This document shows, in pieces, positions 35,418 through 43,347 of a DNA stretch of 64,000 nt; position 1 is the first letter of the stretch; each line of letters starts with the position of its first letter. This DNA comes from Streptomyces fragilis. Its GTDB lineage: Bacteria; Actinomycetota; Actinomycetes; Streptomycetales; Streptomycetaceae. The position numbers and the translations under genes were made by a program. The stretch is taken from NCBI RefSeq assembly GCF_003112515.1, contig NZ_BEVZ01000004.1:744001-808000 (forward strand). The letters run 5' to 3'. The notes below the pieces were generated by a model, which was given only the letters and a program-made list of their open reading frames with translations, searched no databases and was not told the DNA's origin.

Positions 35418-35580
35418 CCCCCGTGCCCCCCGCTTTCCCCCGTGCTCCCCCGCGGAGACCCTCGTCTCCCCCGTGGGGTCCCCTTAGGCTCCCCCGGTCC
35501 GGCCGGCTCCCCCCGGAACCGCCCGGACCCGTTCCCCCGTGTTTCCCCCGTCCCCCCAAGGGCTCCGATCCCCCGTGAGC
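35415..35580. repeat. recurrent CCCCCGTG motif
   Basis: CCCCCGTG occurs at least six times in about 165 bp (for example near 35418, 35432, 35468, 35534, 35542 and 35570), irregularly spaced with C-rich filler, between the terminator and the sigQ stop. Confidence 0.6.
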
Positions 35581-35591
35581 CCTCCTGACCT

Positions 35592-36395
35592 TCAGGCGAC
35601 CAGTTCGCCGAAGGCTTCCTCCTCGTCACGGCCGAGTGCCAGGACCTGGTCCTCCCGCAGCCGCCGCAGCGACCGCCAGATGCTGGACTTGACCGTGCCG
35701 ACGCTGATGTCGAGGATGTCCGCGATCTCCGGATCGGTGCGGCCCTCGTAGTACCGCAGGACCAGCATGGTCCGCTGCGGCTCGGGGAGCCGGGAGAGCG
35801 CCTGCCACAGGACGGTGCGCAGCTCGGTGCCGCGCATGGAGTCCAGGTCGCCGGCCGTCTCCGGCAGCTCCTCGGTCGGGTATTCGTTGAGCTTGCGGCG
35901 GCGCCAGGCACTGATGTGCAGGTTGGTCATGGTGCGCCGCAGGTAACCGCCCACCGCCGCCTTGTCGCTGATCCGGTCCCACGCCCGGTAGGTGGAGAAC
36001 AGCGCGCTCTGCAGCAGGTCCTCCGCCTCGAAGCGGTCGCCGGTCAGGTGGTACGCGGTGGCGTACAGCGAGGCCCGCCGTTCCCGCACGTAGGCGGTGA
36101 ACTCGGCCTCCGACAGCCCGCCCCCGGTGGCGCGCGGGCCGCCCTGGTCCCCCCGGACCGGATCGGCGGCCGTACGCTGCGCCGGCACGGAAGGCGTCAC
36201 GGAGGACGTCACGGAAGGCGTCACGGGCACGTTCGCCGCGGGGCCCGGCGCCGGCTGCGCCGGAACGCCGTGCCGGCCGCCGGTTCCCCGCACGCAGCCC
36301 CGCGCCCCCACGACGCCGGACCGCTCCCCCCGGATCACCACGTCGTGCAGACGCGTGGCCACTGCACCAGTGCCATTGCTGAGCAGAGTGCTCAT
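35592..36395 (-). CDS. sigQ: RNA polymerase sigma factor SigQ
   Basis: 267-aa ECF-type sigma factor. Region 2 (YATAYHLTGDRFEAEDLLQS) and region 4 (LPEPQRTMLVLRYYEGRTDPEIADIL, quoted as LPEPQRTMLVLRYYEG and DPEIADIL) are complete. The roughly 95-residue N-terminal extension is Val/Pro/Ser-rich. It is divergent from afsQ1-afsQ2, the arrangement known in S. coelicolor, where SigQ opposes AfsQ1 in control of antibiotic production and nitrogen response. Start MSTLLSNG with GGGGAGG upstream; an ATG six codons earlier is less well placed. Confidence 0.93.
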   Translation of the reverse strand: MSTLLSNGTGAVATRLHDVVIRGERSGVVGARGCVRGTGGRHGVPAQPAPGPAANVPVTPSVTSSVTPSVPAQRTAADPVRGDQGGPRATGGGLSEAEFTAYVRERRASLYATAYHLTGDRFEAEDLLQSALFSTYRAWDRISDKAAVGGYLRRTMTNLHISAWRRRKLNEYPTEELPETAGDLDSMRGTELRTVLWQALSRLPEPQRTMLVLRYYEGRTDPEIADILDISVGTVKSSIWRSLRRLREDQVLALGRDEEEAFGELVA

Positions 36396-36470
36396 CCCGC
36401 GCCTCCCCGTCATGTGCCTGTCCGTGAGAAAGATGTTGCCGAGGACACTTCATGACGGTGTCCGCCGACT

Positions 36471-36486
36471 GTCACAGACCTGTCAC
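36471..36486. promoter_or_regulatory. AfsQ1 binding site between sigQ and afsQ1
   Basis: GTCAC-AGACCT-GTCAC exactly fits the published AfsQ1 consensus GTnAC-n6-GTnAC. Placed in the divergent promoter region, it implies that AfsQ1 regulates sigQ and possibly itself. Confidence 0.85.
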
Positions 36487-36586
36487 AGGCTCCCCGCACG
36501 GTGACCGCCGTCCGGGGCGTCCCGGCCGTGAGCTGGGGCGAACAGGTGTTCCGGCAACCGGAATTCCCTCCGTGAGGGCCATGGGC

Positions 36587-36592
36587 CAGAAT
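36587..36592 (+). promoter_or_regulatory. -10 hexamer of afsQ1, leaderless start
   Basis: CAGAAT with six bases before the GTG at 36599. Confidence 0.45.
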
Positions 36593-36598
36593 GAGCCC

Positions 36599-37276
36599 GT
36601 GCCTTCCCTGTTGCTGATCGAGGACGACGACGCCATCCGTACGGCCCTGGAGCTCTCCCTGACCCGCCAGGGGCACCGCGTGGCGACCGCTGCGAGCGGT
36701 GAGGACGGTCTCCAGTTGCTGCGCGAGCAGCGGCCGGATCTGATCGTGCTCGACGTCATGCTTCCCGGAATCGACGGTTTCGAGGTCTGCCGGCGCATCC
36801 GCCGGACCGACCAGCTGCCGATCATCCTGCTGACCGCGCGCAGCGACGACATCGACGTGGTGGTCGGGCTGGAGTCCGGCGCCGACGACTACGTGGTCAA
36901 GCCGGTGCAGGGCAGGGTCCTGGACGCCCGGATCCGCGCGGTGCTGCGCCGCGGGGAGCGCGAGTCGAGCGACTCGGCGGCGTTCGGCTCGCTGGTCATC
37001 GACCGCTCCGCGATGACGGTGACCAAGAACGGGGAGGAGCTGCAGCTCACCCCGACCGAGCTGCGGCTGCTGCTGGAGCTCAGCCGCCGCCCCGGGCAGG
37101 CGCTGTCCCGCCAGCAGTTGCTGCGGCTGGTGTGGGAGCACGACTACCTGGGCGACTCGCGCCTGGTGGACGCCTGTGTGCAGCGGCTGCGCGCCAAGGT
37201 GGAGGACGTGCCGTCCTCCCCGACGCTGATCCGCACGGTGCGGGGCGTCGGTTACCGCCTGGACCAGCCGCAGTGA
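36599..37276 (+). CDS. afsQ1: response regulator AfsQ1
   Basis: 225-aa OmpR-family regulator, the length of S. coelicolor AfsQ1. The receiver has the acidic pocket EDDD, phospho-acceptor Asp52 (VLDVMLPG) and Lys in VVKPV. The winged-helix domain (about 125-225) contains LTPTELRLLLELSRRPG and VRGVGYRL. The GTG start gives VPSLLLIEDDD, as in known AfsQ1; a longer upstream frame is antisense noise. The stop overlaps the afsQ2 start (GTGA). With AfsQ2 it controls antibiotic biosynthesis and nutrient response. Confidence 0.95.
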   Translation: MPSLLLIEDDDAIRTALELSLTRQGHRVATAASGEDGLQLLREQRPDLIVLDVMLPGIDGFEVCRRIRRTDQLPIILLTARSDDIDVVVGLESGADDYVVKPVQGRVLDARIRAVLRRGERESSDSAAFGSLVIDRSAMTVTKNGEELQLTPTELRLLLELSRRPGQALSRQQLLRLVWEHDYLGDSRLVDACVQRLRAKVEDVPSSPTLIRTVRGVGYRLDQPQ

Positions 37277-39024
37277 CCGAGCCGCACTCCCCGGACACGT
37301 CCCCGGGCCCGGAGCCGTCCGCCGCGCGGGGCGGCGACGCCCCTCCCCCGAGAACCCGCTCGATGCGCTTCACCAGCCTGCGGCTGCGGCTGGTGCTGGT
37401 CTTCGGCCTGGTCGCGCTGACCGCGGCGGTGACGGCGTCCGGCATCGCGTACTGGCTCAACCGTGAGGCCGTGCTGACCCGCGCCCAGGACGCGGTGCTG
37501 CACGACTTCAAGGACGAACTGGAGGACCGCGCCGGCGTGCTGCCGGCGGACGCGAGCCGGGAGGAACTGCGCCAGGCGGCCGAGCAGATGTCCCGGAGCA
37601 GCCAGAACTTCAGCGTGCTGCTGATGTCCACCTCGCCCGACGGGCAGCCGATCACCGCCCCTTCGGCGGAGCTGGACCAGTTCACCCTGGCGGACGTGCC
37701 GCTCTCGCTGCGCGAGGCGGTGAACCGCGAGCAGAAGCTGACCGCCGCCAACCCTTCGCCGTACCACGTGTACTGGCAGCGGACGGTGGACGAGAACGAC
37801 ACCCCCTGCCTGGTGGCCGGGGCGCGGATCGCCGACGGCCCGACCGGCTACATGCTGAAGTCCCTCGAGCCGGAGGCGAAGGACCTCAACTCGCTGGCCT
37901 GGTCCCTGGGCATCGCCACCGCGCTGGCGCTGGTCGGCTCCGCGCTGCTGGCGCAGGCGGCCGCCACCACCGTGCTGCGGCCGGTGCACCGGCTGGGCAT
38001 CGCCGCCCGCCGGCTGGGCGAGGGCAAGCTGGACACCCGCCTCCAGGTCTCCGGCACCGACGAACTCGCCGAACTGTCACGGACGTTCAACCGCACCGCC
38101 GCCGCGTTGGAGCACCGGGTGGCGGAGATGACCGCCCGCGACGAGGCGTCCCGCCGCTTCGTCGCCGACATGTCGCACGAGCTGCGCACCCCGCTGACCG
38201 CGATCACCGCGGTGACGGAGGTGCTGGAGGAGGAGCTCGACGCGGAGACCGGCGGCATCGACCCGATGATCGAGCCGGCCGTGCGGCTGGTGGTCAGCGA
38301 GACCCGGCGCCTGGGCGACCTGGTGGAGAACCTGATGGAGGTCACCCGCTTCGACGCGGGCACCGCCCGCCTGGTCCTCGACGACGTCGACATCGCCGAC
38401 CAGATCACCGCCTGCGTCGACGCCCGGGCCTGGCTGGACGCGGTGGAGCTCGACGCGGAGCGCGGCGTCATGGCGCGGCTGGACCCGCGGCGGCTGGACG
38501 TCGTGCTCGCCAACCTGATCGGCAACGCGCTCAAGCACGGCGGCTCCCCGGTGCGGGTGTCGGTGCGGGTGGAGGACGCCCCTGCGGCGCCCCTCGCCCA
38601 GCTCGCGCCGCTCACCCCTCACGTCGGGCACTCCGCGCACGACGTGGGCGAGCGGGCCGAGCAGGTCGCGGACGCGGACGCCGGCGCCGAGGGCGCGGAG
38701 GACTCCTCGGAGGCGGCGGGCAAGGTGCTGGTGATCGAGGTCCGCGACCACGGTCCGGGCATCCCCGAGGAGGTGCTGCCGCACGTCTTCGACCGGTTCT
38801 ACAAGGCGAGCGCCTCCCGCCCGCGTTCCGAGGGCTCGGGTCTGGGGCTCTCCATCGCGCTGGAGAACGCGCACATCCACGGCGGTGAGATCGCCGCCGC
38901 CAACTCCCCCGAGGGCGGCGCGGTGTTCACCCTGCGCCTGCCGTTGGACGCGTCCGCGGCGGCGGAGCAGGCCGCGGTGGAGCAGCAGGCGGCCGCCCGG
39001 CAGAGGCAGAGGAGCGGTCGGTGA
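37273..39024 (+). CDS. afsQ2: sensor histidine kinase AfsQ2
   Basis: 583-aa membrane kinase. Transmembrane helices at about 36-58 and 212-235 flank an outside sensor domain; then a HAMP domain, the H-box FVADMSHELRTPLTAI and an ATPase domain with N-box (LANLIGNALKHGG) and G-boxes (DHGPGIPEE, GSGLGLSIA). Between N-box and first G-box there is an insert of about 45 Ala/Asp/Glu-rich residues (for example AEQVADADAGAEGAEDSSEA). GTG start overlapping the afsQ1 stop; its own stop overlaps the next gene. Confidence 0.94.
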   Translation: MTEPHSPDTSPGPEPSAARGGDAPPPRTRSMRFTSLRLRLVLVFGLVALTAAVTASGIAYWLNREAVLTRAQDAVLHDFKDELEDRAGVLPADASREELRQAAEQMSRSSQNFSVLLMSTSPDGQPITAPSAELDQFTLADVPLSLREAVNREQKLTAANPSPYHVYWQRTVDENDTPCLVAGARIADGPTGYMLKSLEPEAKDLNSLAWSLGIATALALVGSALLAQAAATTVLRPVHRLGIAARRLGEGKLDTRLQVSGTDELAELSRTFNRTAAALEHRVAEMTARDEASRRFVADMSHELRTPLTAITAVTEVLEEELDAETGGIDPMIEPAVRLVVSETRRLGDLVENLMEVTRFDAGTARLVLDDVDIADQITACVDARAWLDAVELDAERGVMARLDPRRLDVVLANLIGNALKHGGSPVRVSVRVEDAPAAPLAQLAPLTPHVGHSAHDVGERAEQVADADAGAEGAEDSSEAAGKVLVIEVRDHGPGIPEEVLPHVFDRFYKASASRPRSEGSGLGLSIALENAHIHGGEIAAANSPEGGAVFTLRLPLDASAAAEQAAVEQQAAARQRQRSGR

Positions 39025-39632
39025 GGCGAAGGGCGGCGAGGGCTCTGCTGCTGGGCGTGATACCGGCGGCGTTGATCGCCGGGTGCGGGATCCGGGCGAC
39101 GGAGGTCCCGGTGGACTCCGGCCCGGCCCCGTCGCGCAAGCCGTGCCCCGTCTCGGATCCCTCACCGGTGCCGTCGAACGACGCCCGGGTGCCGGTGCGG
39201 GTGTACCTGCTGTGCGCGGGCCAGCTGACGTTGGTGGAGCGCACGGTGGGGCTGCCGGGGAACACCGAGGGGGCCTCGCGGCGGACGCTGGTGGCGCAGG
39301 GCCTGCTCGACGAGCTGGCCCGGCCTCCCCTGCCGGGGGAAGCGGCGGACGGCTACCGGACGCTCGTCCCGTTCGGCACCGGTGTGCAGGGCCACCGGCG
39401 CGGCGACCCGGCGGAGGCCTTCCGTCTGAACGTGCGGCCGGACCGGCTGCGCGACGGGGCGCTGGCCCAGATCGTCTGCACCTTCGCCGAGTCGGCCGCC
39501 ACCCAGGGAGCGGGCTCGGTCATCCTCGGCGGCCCGAAGGGCGACCTGACCCGCTACGAGTGCCCGCCGGACGTACGGAACCATCCGACCGCCACTCCGG
39601 TCCCCTCCGCCACCGCCGCCCCGGCGCAGTGA
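39021..39632 (+). CDS. AfsQ-operon lipoprotein
   Basis: 203-aa lipoprotein: signal helix and lipobox LIAGC at about residues 18-22, then a domain of about 150 residues with VPVRVYLLCAGQLTLVERTVG and LLDELARPPLPGEAADGYRT. The pattern (extracytoplasmic beta strands, LVAQGLLDEL) resembles GerMN-type domains, tentatively. Its GTG overlaps the afsQ2 stop (GTGA), so it belongs to the operon and may tune the kinase's outer domain. The C-terminal tail is Pro/Thr-rich. Confidence 0.87.
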   Translation: MRRRAARALLLGVIPAALIAGCGIRATEVPVDSGPAPSRKPCPVSDPSPVPSNDARVPVRVYLLCAGQLTLVERTVGLPGNTEGASRRTLVAQGLLDELARPPLPGEAADGYRTLVPFGTGVQGHRRGDPAEAFRLNVRPDRLRDGALAQIVCTFAESAATQGAGSVILGGPKGDLTRYECPPDVRNHPTATPVPSATAAPAQ

Positions 39633-39717
39633 CGGCCGCGGCCACACGTGCGGCCGGGCAACGGCACGGGTGCGGCGGTCCCGGAACCGCGGGGCACGGG
39701 GCGGCGTCTAGAGGCAC

Positions 39718-40275
39718 GTGCAGCGTCAACGCTCGGGCGACGGCAACGTCGCCACCGGATTTCGCACGGCAGGTGTCCTCCTCCTCGCCGCACACCTCGC
39801 CGTCGTCGGATGGCTGACGCTCAGGCCGCTGGACGTCCCCTGGATCACCCCGGCGAACGTCCGGCCGATGGCGGGGATACGCGCGGACCTGGCCCTCGGC
39901 TGGTGGCCGGCCACCCGGCGCATCGTCGAGGACCTGGCGCTGCTGGCGCCGCTGGGGGTGCTGCTGCCGCTGGCCGACGGCCGGCTGCGGGCGGCGACGC
40001 TCCTCTCGCTGGCCCGCACGGTCGCGGCCGGGGTGCTCATCTCGCTGGGCATCGAACTGCTGCAGACCGGCGTCCCCGGTCAGGTGGTCGACGTCGACTC
40101 GCTGATCCTGAACACCGCCGGCGTCACGGTGACGCACCTGGCCGTGGTCCCGGCCGGCCGGGCCGCCCTGCGGCGACGGCTCGGCCGCCGTGCGCGGCCG
40201 GCCCCGGAGGGTGTCGACCAGGAGGCGGCTCAGGGTCTGCCCCCGAGGTTTCCCAGGGTCCCGATCGCCCCGTAG
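39718..40275 (+). CDS. VanZ-family membrane protein
   Basis: 185-aa protein with four transmembrane helices (about 17-36, 66-84, 91-112 and 125-145) and the VanZ pattern: LTLRPLDV near helix 1, LLAPLGVLLPL, then GIELLQ, GQVVDVDSLILNTAG. VanZ proteins are linked to glycopeptide tolerance in enterococci, but most homologues are uncharacterised envelope proteins. GTG start, no obvious ribosome site. The C-terminus is a basic tail. Confidence 0.88.
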   Translation: MQRQRSGDGNVATGFRTAGVLLLAAHLAVVGWLTLRPLDVPWITPANVRPMAGIRADLALGWWPATRRIVEDLALLAPLGVLLPLADGRLRAATLLSLARTVAAGVLISLGIELLQTGVPGQVVDVDSLILNTAGVTVTHLAVVPAGRAALRRRLGRRARPAPEGVDQEAAQGLPPRFPRVPIAP

Positions 40276-40386
40276 AGCGATGCCTTGCCCCTTTTGCCGA
40301 CGTAGCGTGGATGGCGTAGGGGGCGGCCGCGGGGGTCGCCTCCCGGCAGAGACGACACTCTGATGACGCTCTACGGAGGAGCAGCC

Positions 40387-40596
40387 ATGAGCAGCCTCGT
40401 TCGCCCCACCCACGGCCGCATGATCGCCGGAGTCTGCGCCGCGCTGGCCAAGCGCTTCGGCGTCTCCGCGACCACCATGCGGGTGATCTTCCTGGTCTCC
40501 TGCCTGCTGCCGGGGCCGCAGTTCCTGCTGTACGTCGCGCTGTGGATCCTGCTGCCGGACGAGAGGCGGGCGGCGCGCCGCTCCACCGTCGTCTGA
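40387..40596 (+). CDS. PspC-domain membrane protein
   Basis: 69-aa protein: RMIAGVCAALAKRFGVSATTMRVIF followed by one hydrophobic helix and WILLPDE is the complete PspC domain (quoted as RMIAGVCAALAKRFG and WILLPDE). PspC-type proteins take part in envelope-stress signalling. GGAGGAG before the ATG at 40387 fixes the start; an ATG-like start 24 nt earlier is weaker. Confidence 0.92.
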   Translation: MSSLVRPTHGRMIAGVCAALAKRFGVSATTMRVIFLVSCLLPGPQFLLYVALWILLPDERRAARRSTVV

Positions 40597-40648
40597 CACC
40601 GCGGCACGGAGCGGCACGGAACGGCAGGGGGAGCGCGCGGGCAGACCG

Positions 40649-40684
40649 GAAGGGGCGCGACCGGGAGACCGGTCGCGCCCCTTC
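40649..40684. terminator. bidirectional terminator
   Basis: Perfect 16-bp stem GAAGGGGCGCGACCGG with a GAGA tetraloop, between the convergent PspC and secreted-protein genes. Confidence 0.85.
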
Positions 40685-40705
40685 GGGCATGCGGGGGCGG
40701 CGGGG

Positions 40706-41140
40706 TCAGCCGAGGGGCAGGCCGTTGAGGTTGCTGCCGGAGCCCATGTTCATCTCGCCGAGGCCGAGGCCGCCGAGCAGCGGCGTCACCTTGCCGAGCG
40801 GGGAGGCCGCCTCCTCGCCCCCGTTGGCGCGGGCGCCGGCGTCGCGGTCCTGGGCCGCGCCGGACACCTTCTCCGCGCTGCCCATGGCGGCGTCCATCCC
40901 CATGCCGCCGAGCTCGTCGCCGATGCCGCCGAGCTGGTCGCCGGCGCCCTGCAGGCCCTGGACCAGGGGGCCCTGGAGGGCGTCCCCGATGCCGTCCGCG
41001 GGCACCGCGCCGGTCATGCCGCTCAGCGCGGGGCCGGCGTCCGGGAGGGCCGGGGCAGCCGTGGCGGCACCCGCGCCGACCGCCGCGAAGGCGGCGCCGA
41101 GGGCGGCGACACCGAGGGTCTTGGCAGCAGACTGCTTCAT
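40706..41140 (-). CDS. small secreted Gly/Met-rich protein
   Basis: 144-aa protein. Signal peptide MKQSAAKTLGVAALGAAFAA with probable cleavage after ATA. The mature part is Gly/Leu/Ala-rich with repeated GD-L-GGIGDELGGMG segments, no cysteines and a C-terminus LGLGEMNMGSGSNLNGLPLG. Similar small exported proteins are common in Streptomyces; function unknown. AAGGA upstream of the ATG. Confidence 0.82.
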   Translation of the reverse strand: MKQSAAKTLGVAALGAAFAAVGAGAATAAPALPDAGPALSGMTGAVPADGIGDALQGPLVQGLQGAGDQLGGIGDELGGMGMDAAMGSAEKVSGAAQDRDAGARANGGEEAASPLGKVTPLLGGLGLGEMNMGSGSNLNGLPLG

Positions 41141-41243
41141 AGTGAATGCGTCCTTGGATTGCGATGACGGGGGACCGAGCGGTCCACGACCGTAAACACC
41201 GACCGGCACGGTCCGCAAACACCGAAATGCGCCGGTTCCACCA

Positions 41244-41280
41244 CAGGAGGGCCGGGCGGATGATCCGCCCGGCCCTCCTG
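41244..41280 (-). terminator. terminator hairpin after add
   Basis: Perfect 18-bp inverted repeat with a single central base (effective loop GATGATC), just downstream of the add stop on the minus strand. No U-tract. Confidence 0.75.
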
Positions 41281-41310
41281 ATCTCGACGTCACCGCAGCT
41301 CAGACGCGTA

Positions 41311-42426
41311 TCAGCGGAACAGCCACTCCGCCTTCAGCGTGGCGTAGCCCGGCTTGATCACGTCATCGATCATCGCCACCCTTTCATCGAAAGGAATGAA
41401 TGCTGATTTCATCGCATTGACGGTGAACCACTGCAGGTCGTCGAGTGCATAATCGAAAGTCTCGACAAGGTGCTCGAATTCACGGCTCATGGTGGTACCG
41501 GACATCAGGCGGTTGTCGGTGTTGACGGTGACCCGGAAGTGCAGCCGCCTCAGCAGGCCGATCGGATGGTTCGCGTAGGAGTCCACCGCACCGGTCTGCA
41601 GGTTGGAGGTCGGGCAGAGCTCCAGCGGGATCCGCTTGTCGCGGACGTAGGCGGCGAGCCGGCCGAGCTCCACCGAGCCGTCCTCGGCGACCTGGATGTC
41701 GTCGATGATCCGCACGCCGTGACCGAGCCGGTCGGCGCCGCACCACTGCAGGGCCTGCCAGATCGACGGCAGCCCGAAGGCCTCGCCGGCGTGGATGGTG
41801 AAGTGGTTGTTCTCCCGCTTCAGGAACTCGAAGGCGTCCAGGTGGCGGGTGGGCGGGTACCCGGCCTCGGCGCCCGCGATGTCGAAGCCGACCACGCCGG
41901 AGTCCCGGTACCGGTTGGCGAGTTCGGCGATCTCCAGCGAACGGGCGGCGTGCCGCATGGCGGTGAGCAGGGCGCCGACGCGGATGCGGTGGCCGTTCTC
42001 CCGCGCGCGCCGCTCCCCTTCCCGGAACCCGGCGTTGACGGCCTCGACGACCTGCTCCAGCGTCAGCCCGCCCTCCAGGTGCTGTTCGGGTGCGTATCGC
42101 ACCTCGGCGTAGACCACGCCGTCGGCGGCGAGGTCCTCGGCGCACTCGGCGGCCACCCGGCGCAGGGCGTTCTCGGTCTGCATCACGCCGACGGTGTGGG
42201 CGAAGGTCTCCAGGTACCGCTCCAGGGAACCGGAGTCGGCGGCCTCGCGGAACCAGGAGCCGAGCTTGTCGGTGTCGTCGTACGGCAGCGACCCGTAGCC
42301 GTTCTCACGGGCGAGTTCGACGACCGTGCCGGGGCGCAGGCCGCCGTCGAGGTGGTCGTGCAGCACGACCTTCGGGGCCCGGCGGATCTGCTCCGCGGTC
42401 GGGGCGTGGATGGTCTGGCTCTTCAT
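41311..42426 (-). CDS. add: adenosine deaminase
   Basis: 371-aa enzyme converting (deoxy)adenosine to (deoxy)inosine. Metal ligands in LHDHLDGG (H-x-H); HAGEAFG (catalytic Glu with zinc His); GHGVRI; and LELCPTSNLQT with the second metal region VTVNTDNR. A -10 hexamer lies 6 nt before the ATG and no ribosome site exists, so it is probably leaderless. The salvage operator lies at the -35 position. Product inosine is the substrate of the nucleoside phosphorylase at 22955. Confidence 0.96.
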   Translation of the reverse strand: MKSQTIHAPTAEQIRRAPKVVLHDHLDGGLRPGTVVELARENGYGSLPYDDTDKLGSWFREAADSGSLERYLETFAHTVGVMQTENALRRVAAECAEDLAADGVVYAEVRYAPEQHLEGGLTLEQVVEAVNAGFREGERRARENGHRIRVGALLTAMRHAARSLEIAELANRYRDSGVVGFDIAGAEAGYPPTRHLDAFEFLKRENNHFTIHAGEAFGLPSIWQALQWCGADRLGHGVRIIDDIQVAEDGSVELGRLAAYVRDKRIPLELCPTSNLQTGAVDSYANHPIGLLRRLHFRVTVNTDNRLMSGTTMSREFEHLVETFDYALDDLQWFTVNAMKSAFIPFDERVAMIDDVIKPGYATLKAEWLFR

Positions 42427-42432
42427 CGCTGA

Positions 42433-42438
42433 ACCATA
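42433..42438 (-). promoter_or_regulatory. -10 hexamer of add, leaderless start
   Basis: TATGGT on the minus strand, six bases before the add ATG. Confidence 0.5.
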
Positions 42439-42450
42439 ACGCGCAATTCC

Positions 42451-42462
42451 CTACGCGCGTAG
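42451..42462. promoter_or_regulatory. nucleoside-salvage operator, add promoter
   Basis: CTACGCGCGTAG, perfect palindrome, 12 nt upstream of the add -10, the same geometry as at the nucleoside phosphorylase. It also lies in front of the divergent hydrolase gene. Confidence 0.7.
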
Positions 42463-42512
42463 ATCCCGCGCGAAAGGGTGGCGTGGGCGCGGTGTTCTGC
42501 CAGTGTGGGCGC

Positions 42513-43337
42513 ATGGCACACCAAGGCACCCGCAGCCCGGACCGACCGGACCGCCCGGACCGCCCGGACGGACCGGACCGGCTCGGCAAGCCGTTCGCCG
42601 CGCGGCCCCTGCGGCGGCCGGACGGTTCCCGCACGGTCGCCGGGGTGGTGCTGCTGCTGCCCCGCGGCAAGGAGGAGTCCGACCGCGCGCCGTCCCCCGC
42701 GGCCGGGTACCTCTCGATGCGCTCCCTGGGGAGGCGGCTCGCCCGCGCCGGGGAGCGGCACGGGCTGGCGGTGCACCTGGTGCGCTACCGGCTGGGCGGC
42801 TGGAACGGCGAGGACGCGACGCTCGCCGAGGACGCGGGGCTCGCCGCCGACGAGGCGGTGCGGCGGTACGGCGACGTGCCGGTGTGCCTGGTCGGGGTGG
42901 ACATGGGCGGCCGGGCGGCGCTGCGGGCCGCCGGGCACCCGGCCGTCAGGTCGGTGGTCGCGCTGGCCCCCTGGCTGCCGCCGGACGGCGGGCACGGGGC
43001 GGCGGCCGGGCCCGAGCCGGTCAAGCAGCTGGCGTCCCGTCAGGTGCTGGTCGTGCACGGCACGGACGACGCGCGCTGTGCGCCGGAGCGGTCGTTCCGG
43101 CTGGCCGAGCGGATCAAGAAGACGAACCGGGAGGTGTGCCGGTTCGAGGTGCACACCGACGGGCACGCGCTGCGGGCCTACCGGTGGGAGGTCCACACGC
43201 TCACCGCCGACTTCGCGCTCGGCACGCTCTTCGGGTCGCCCCTCCCGCGGGCCGTCCGGGACGCCCTCGCGGCGCCCCCGCCCCTGGGCCTGCGCATGCC
43301 CCTCGCCTCCGGCTTCGGCCGCCTGCGCGAGGGGTGA
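42513..43337 (+). CDS. alpha/beta hydrolase
   Basis: 274-aa alpha/beta-hydrolase-fold protein. LPRGKEES and a strand/helix pattern open the fold; the nucleophile-elbow region reads VGVDMGGRAAL, where the usual Gly-x-Ser-x-Gly serine is replaced by Asp. LVVHGTDDARCAPE (acid) and HTDGHALR (histidine) are in place. With Asp as nucleophile it could be a different hydrolase class or catalytically altered. The N-terminus has a DRP-repeat (about residues 10-22) from a short DNA repeat. CAGTGT six bases before the ATG suggests a leaderless start. Confidence 0.82.
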   Translation: MAHQGTRSPDRPDRPDRPDGPDRLGKPFAARPLRRPDGSRTVAGVVLLLPRGKEESDRAPSPAAGYLSMRSLGRRLARAGERHGLAVHLVRYRLGGWNGEDATLAEDAGLAADEAVRRYGDVPVCLVGVDMGGRAALRAAGHPAVRSVVALAPWLPPDGGHGAAAGPEPVKQLASRQVLVVHGTDDARCAPERSFRLAERIKKTNREVCRFEVHTDGHALRAYRWEVHTLTADFALGTLFGSPLPRAVRDALAAPPPLGLRMPLASGFGRLREG

Positions 43338-43347
43338 CCACCGGGGC

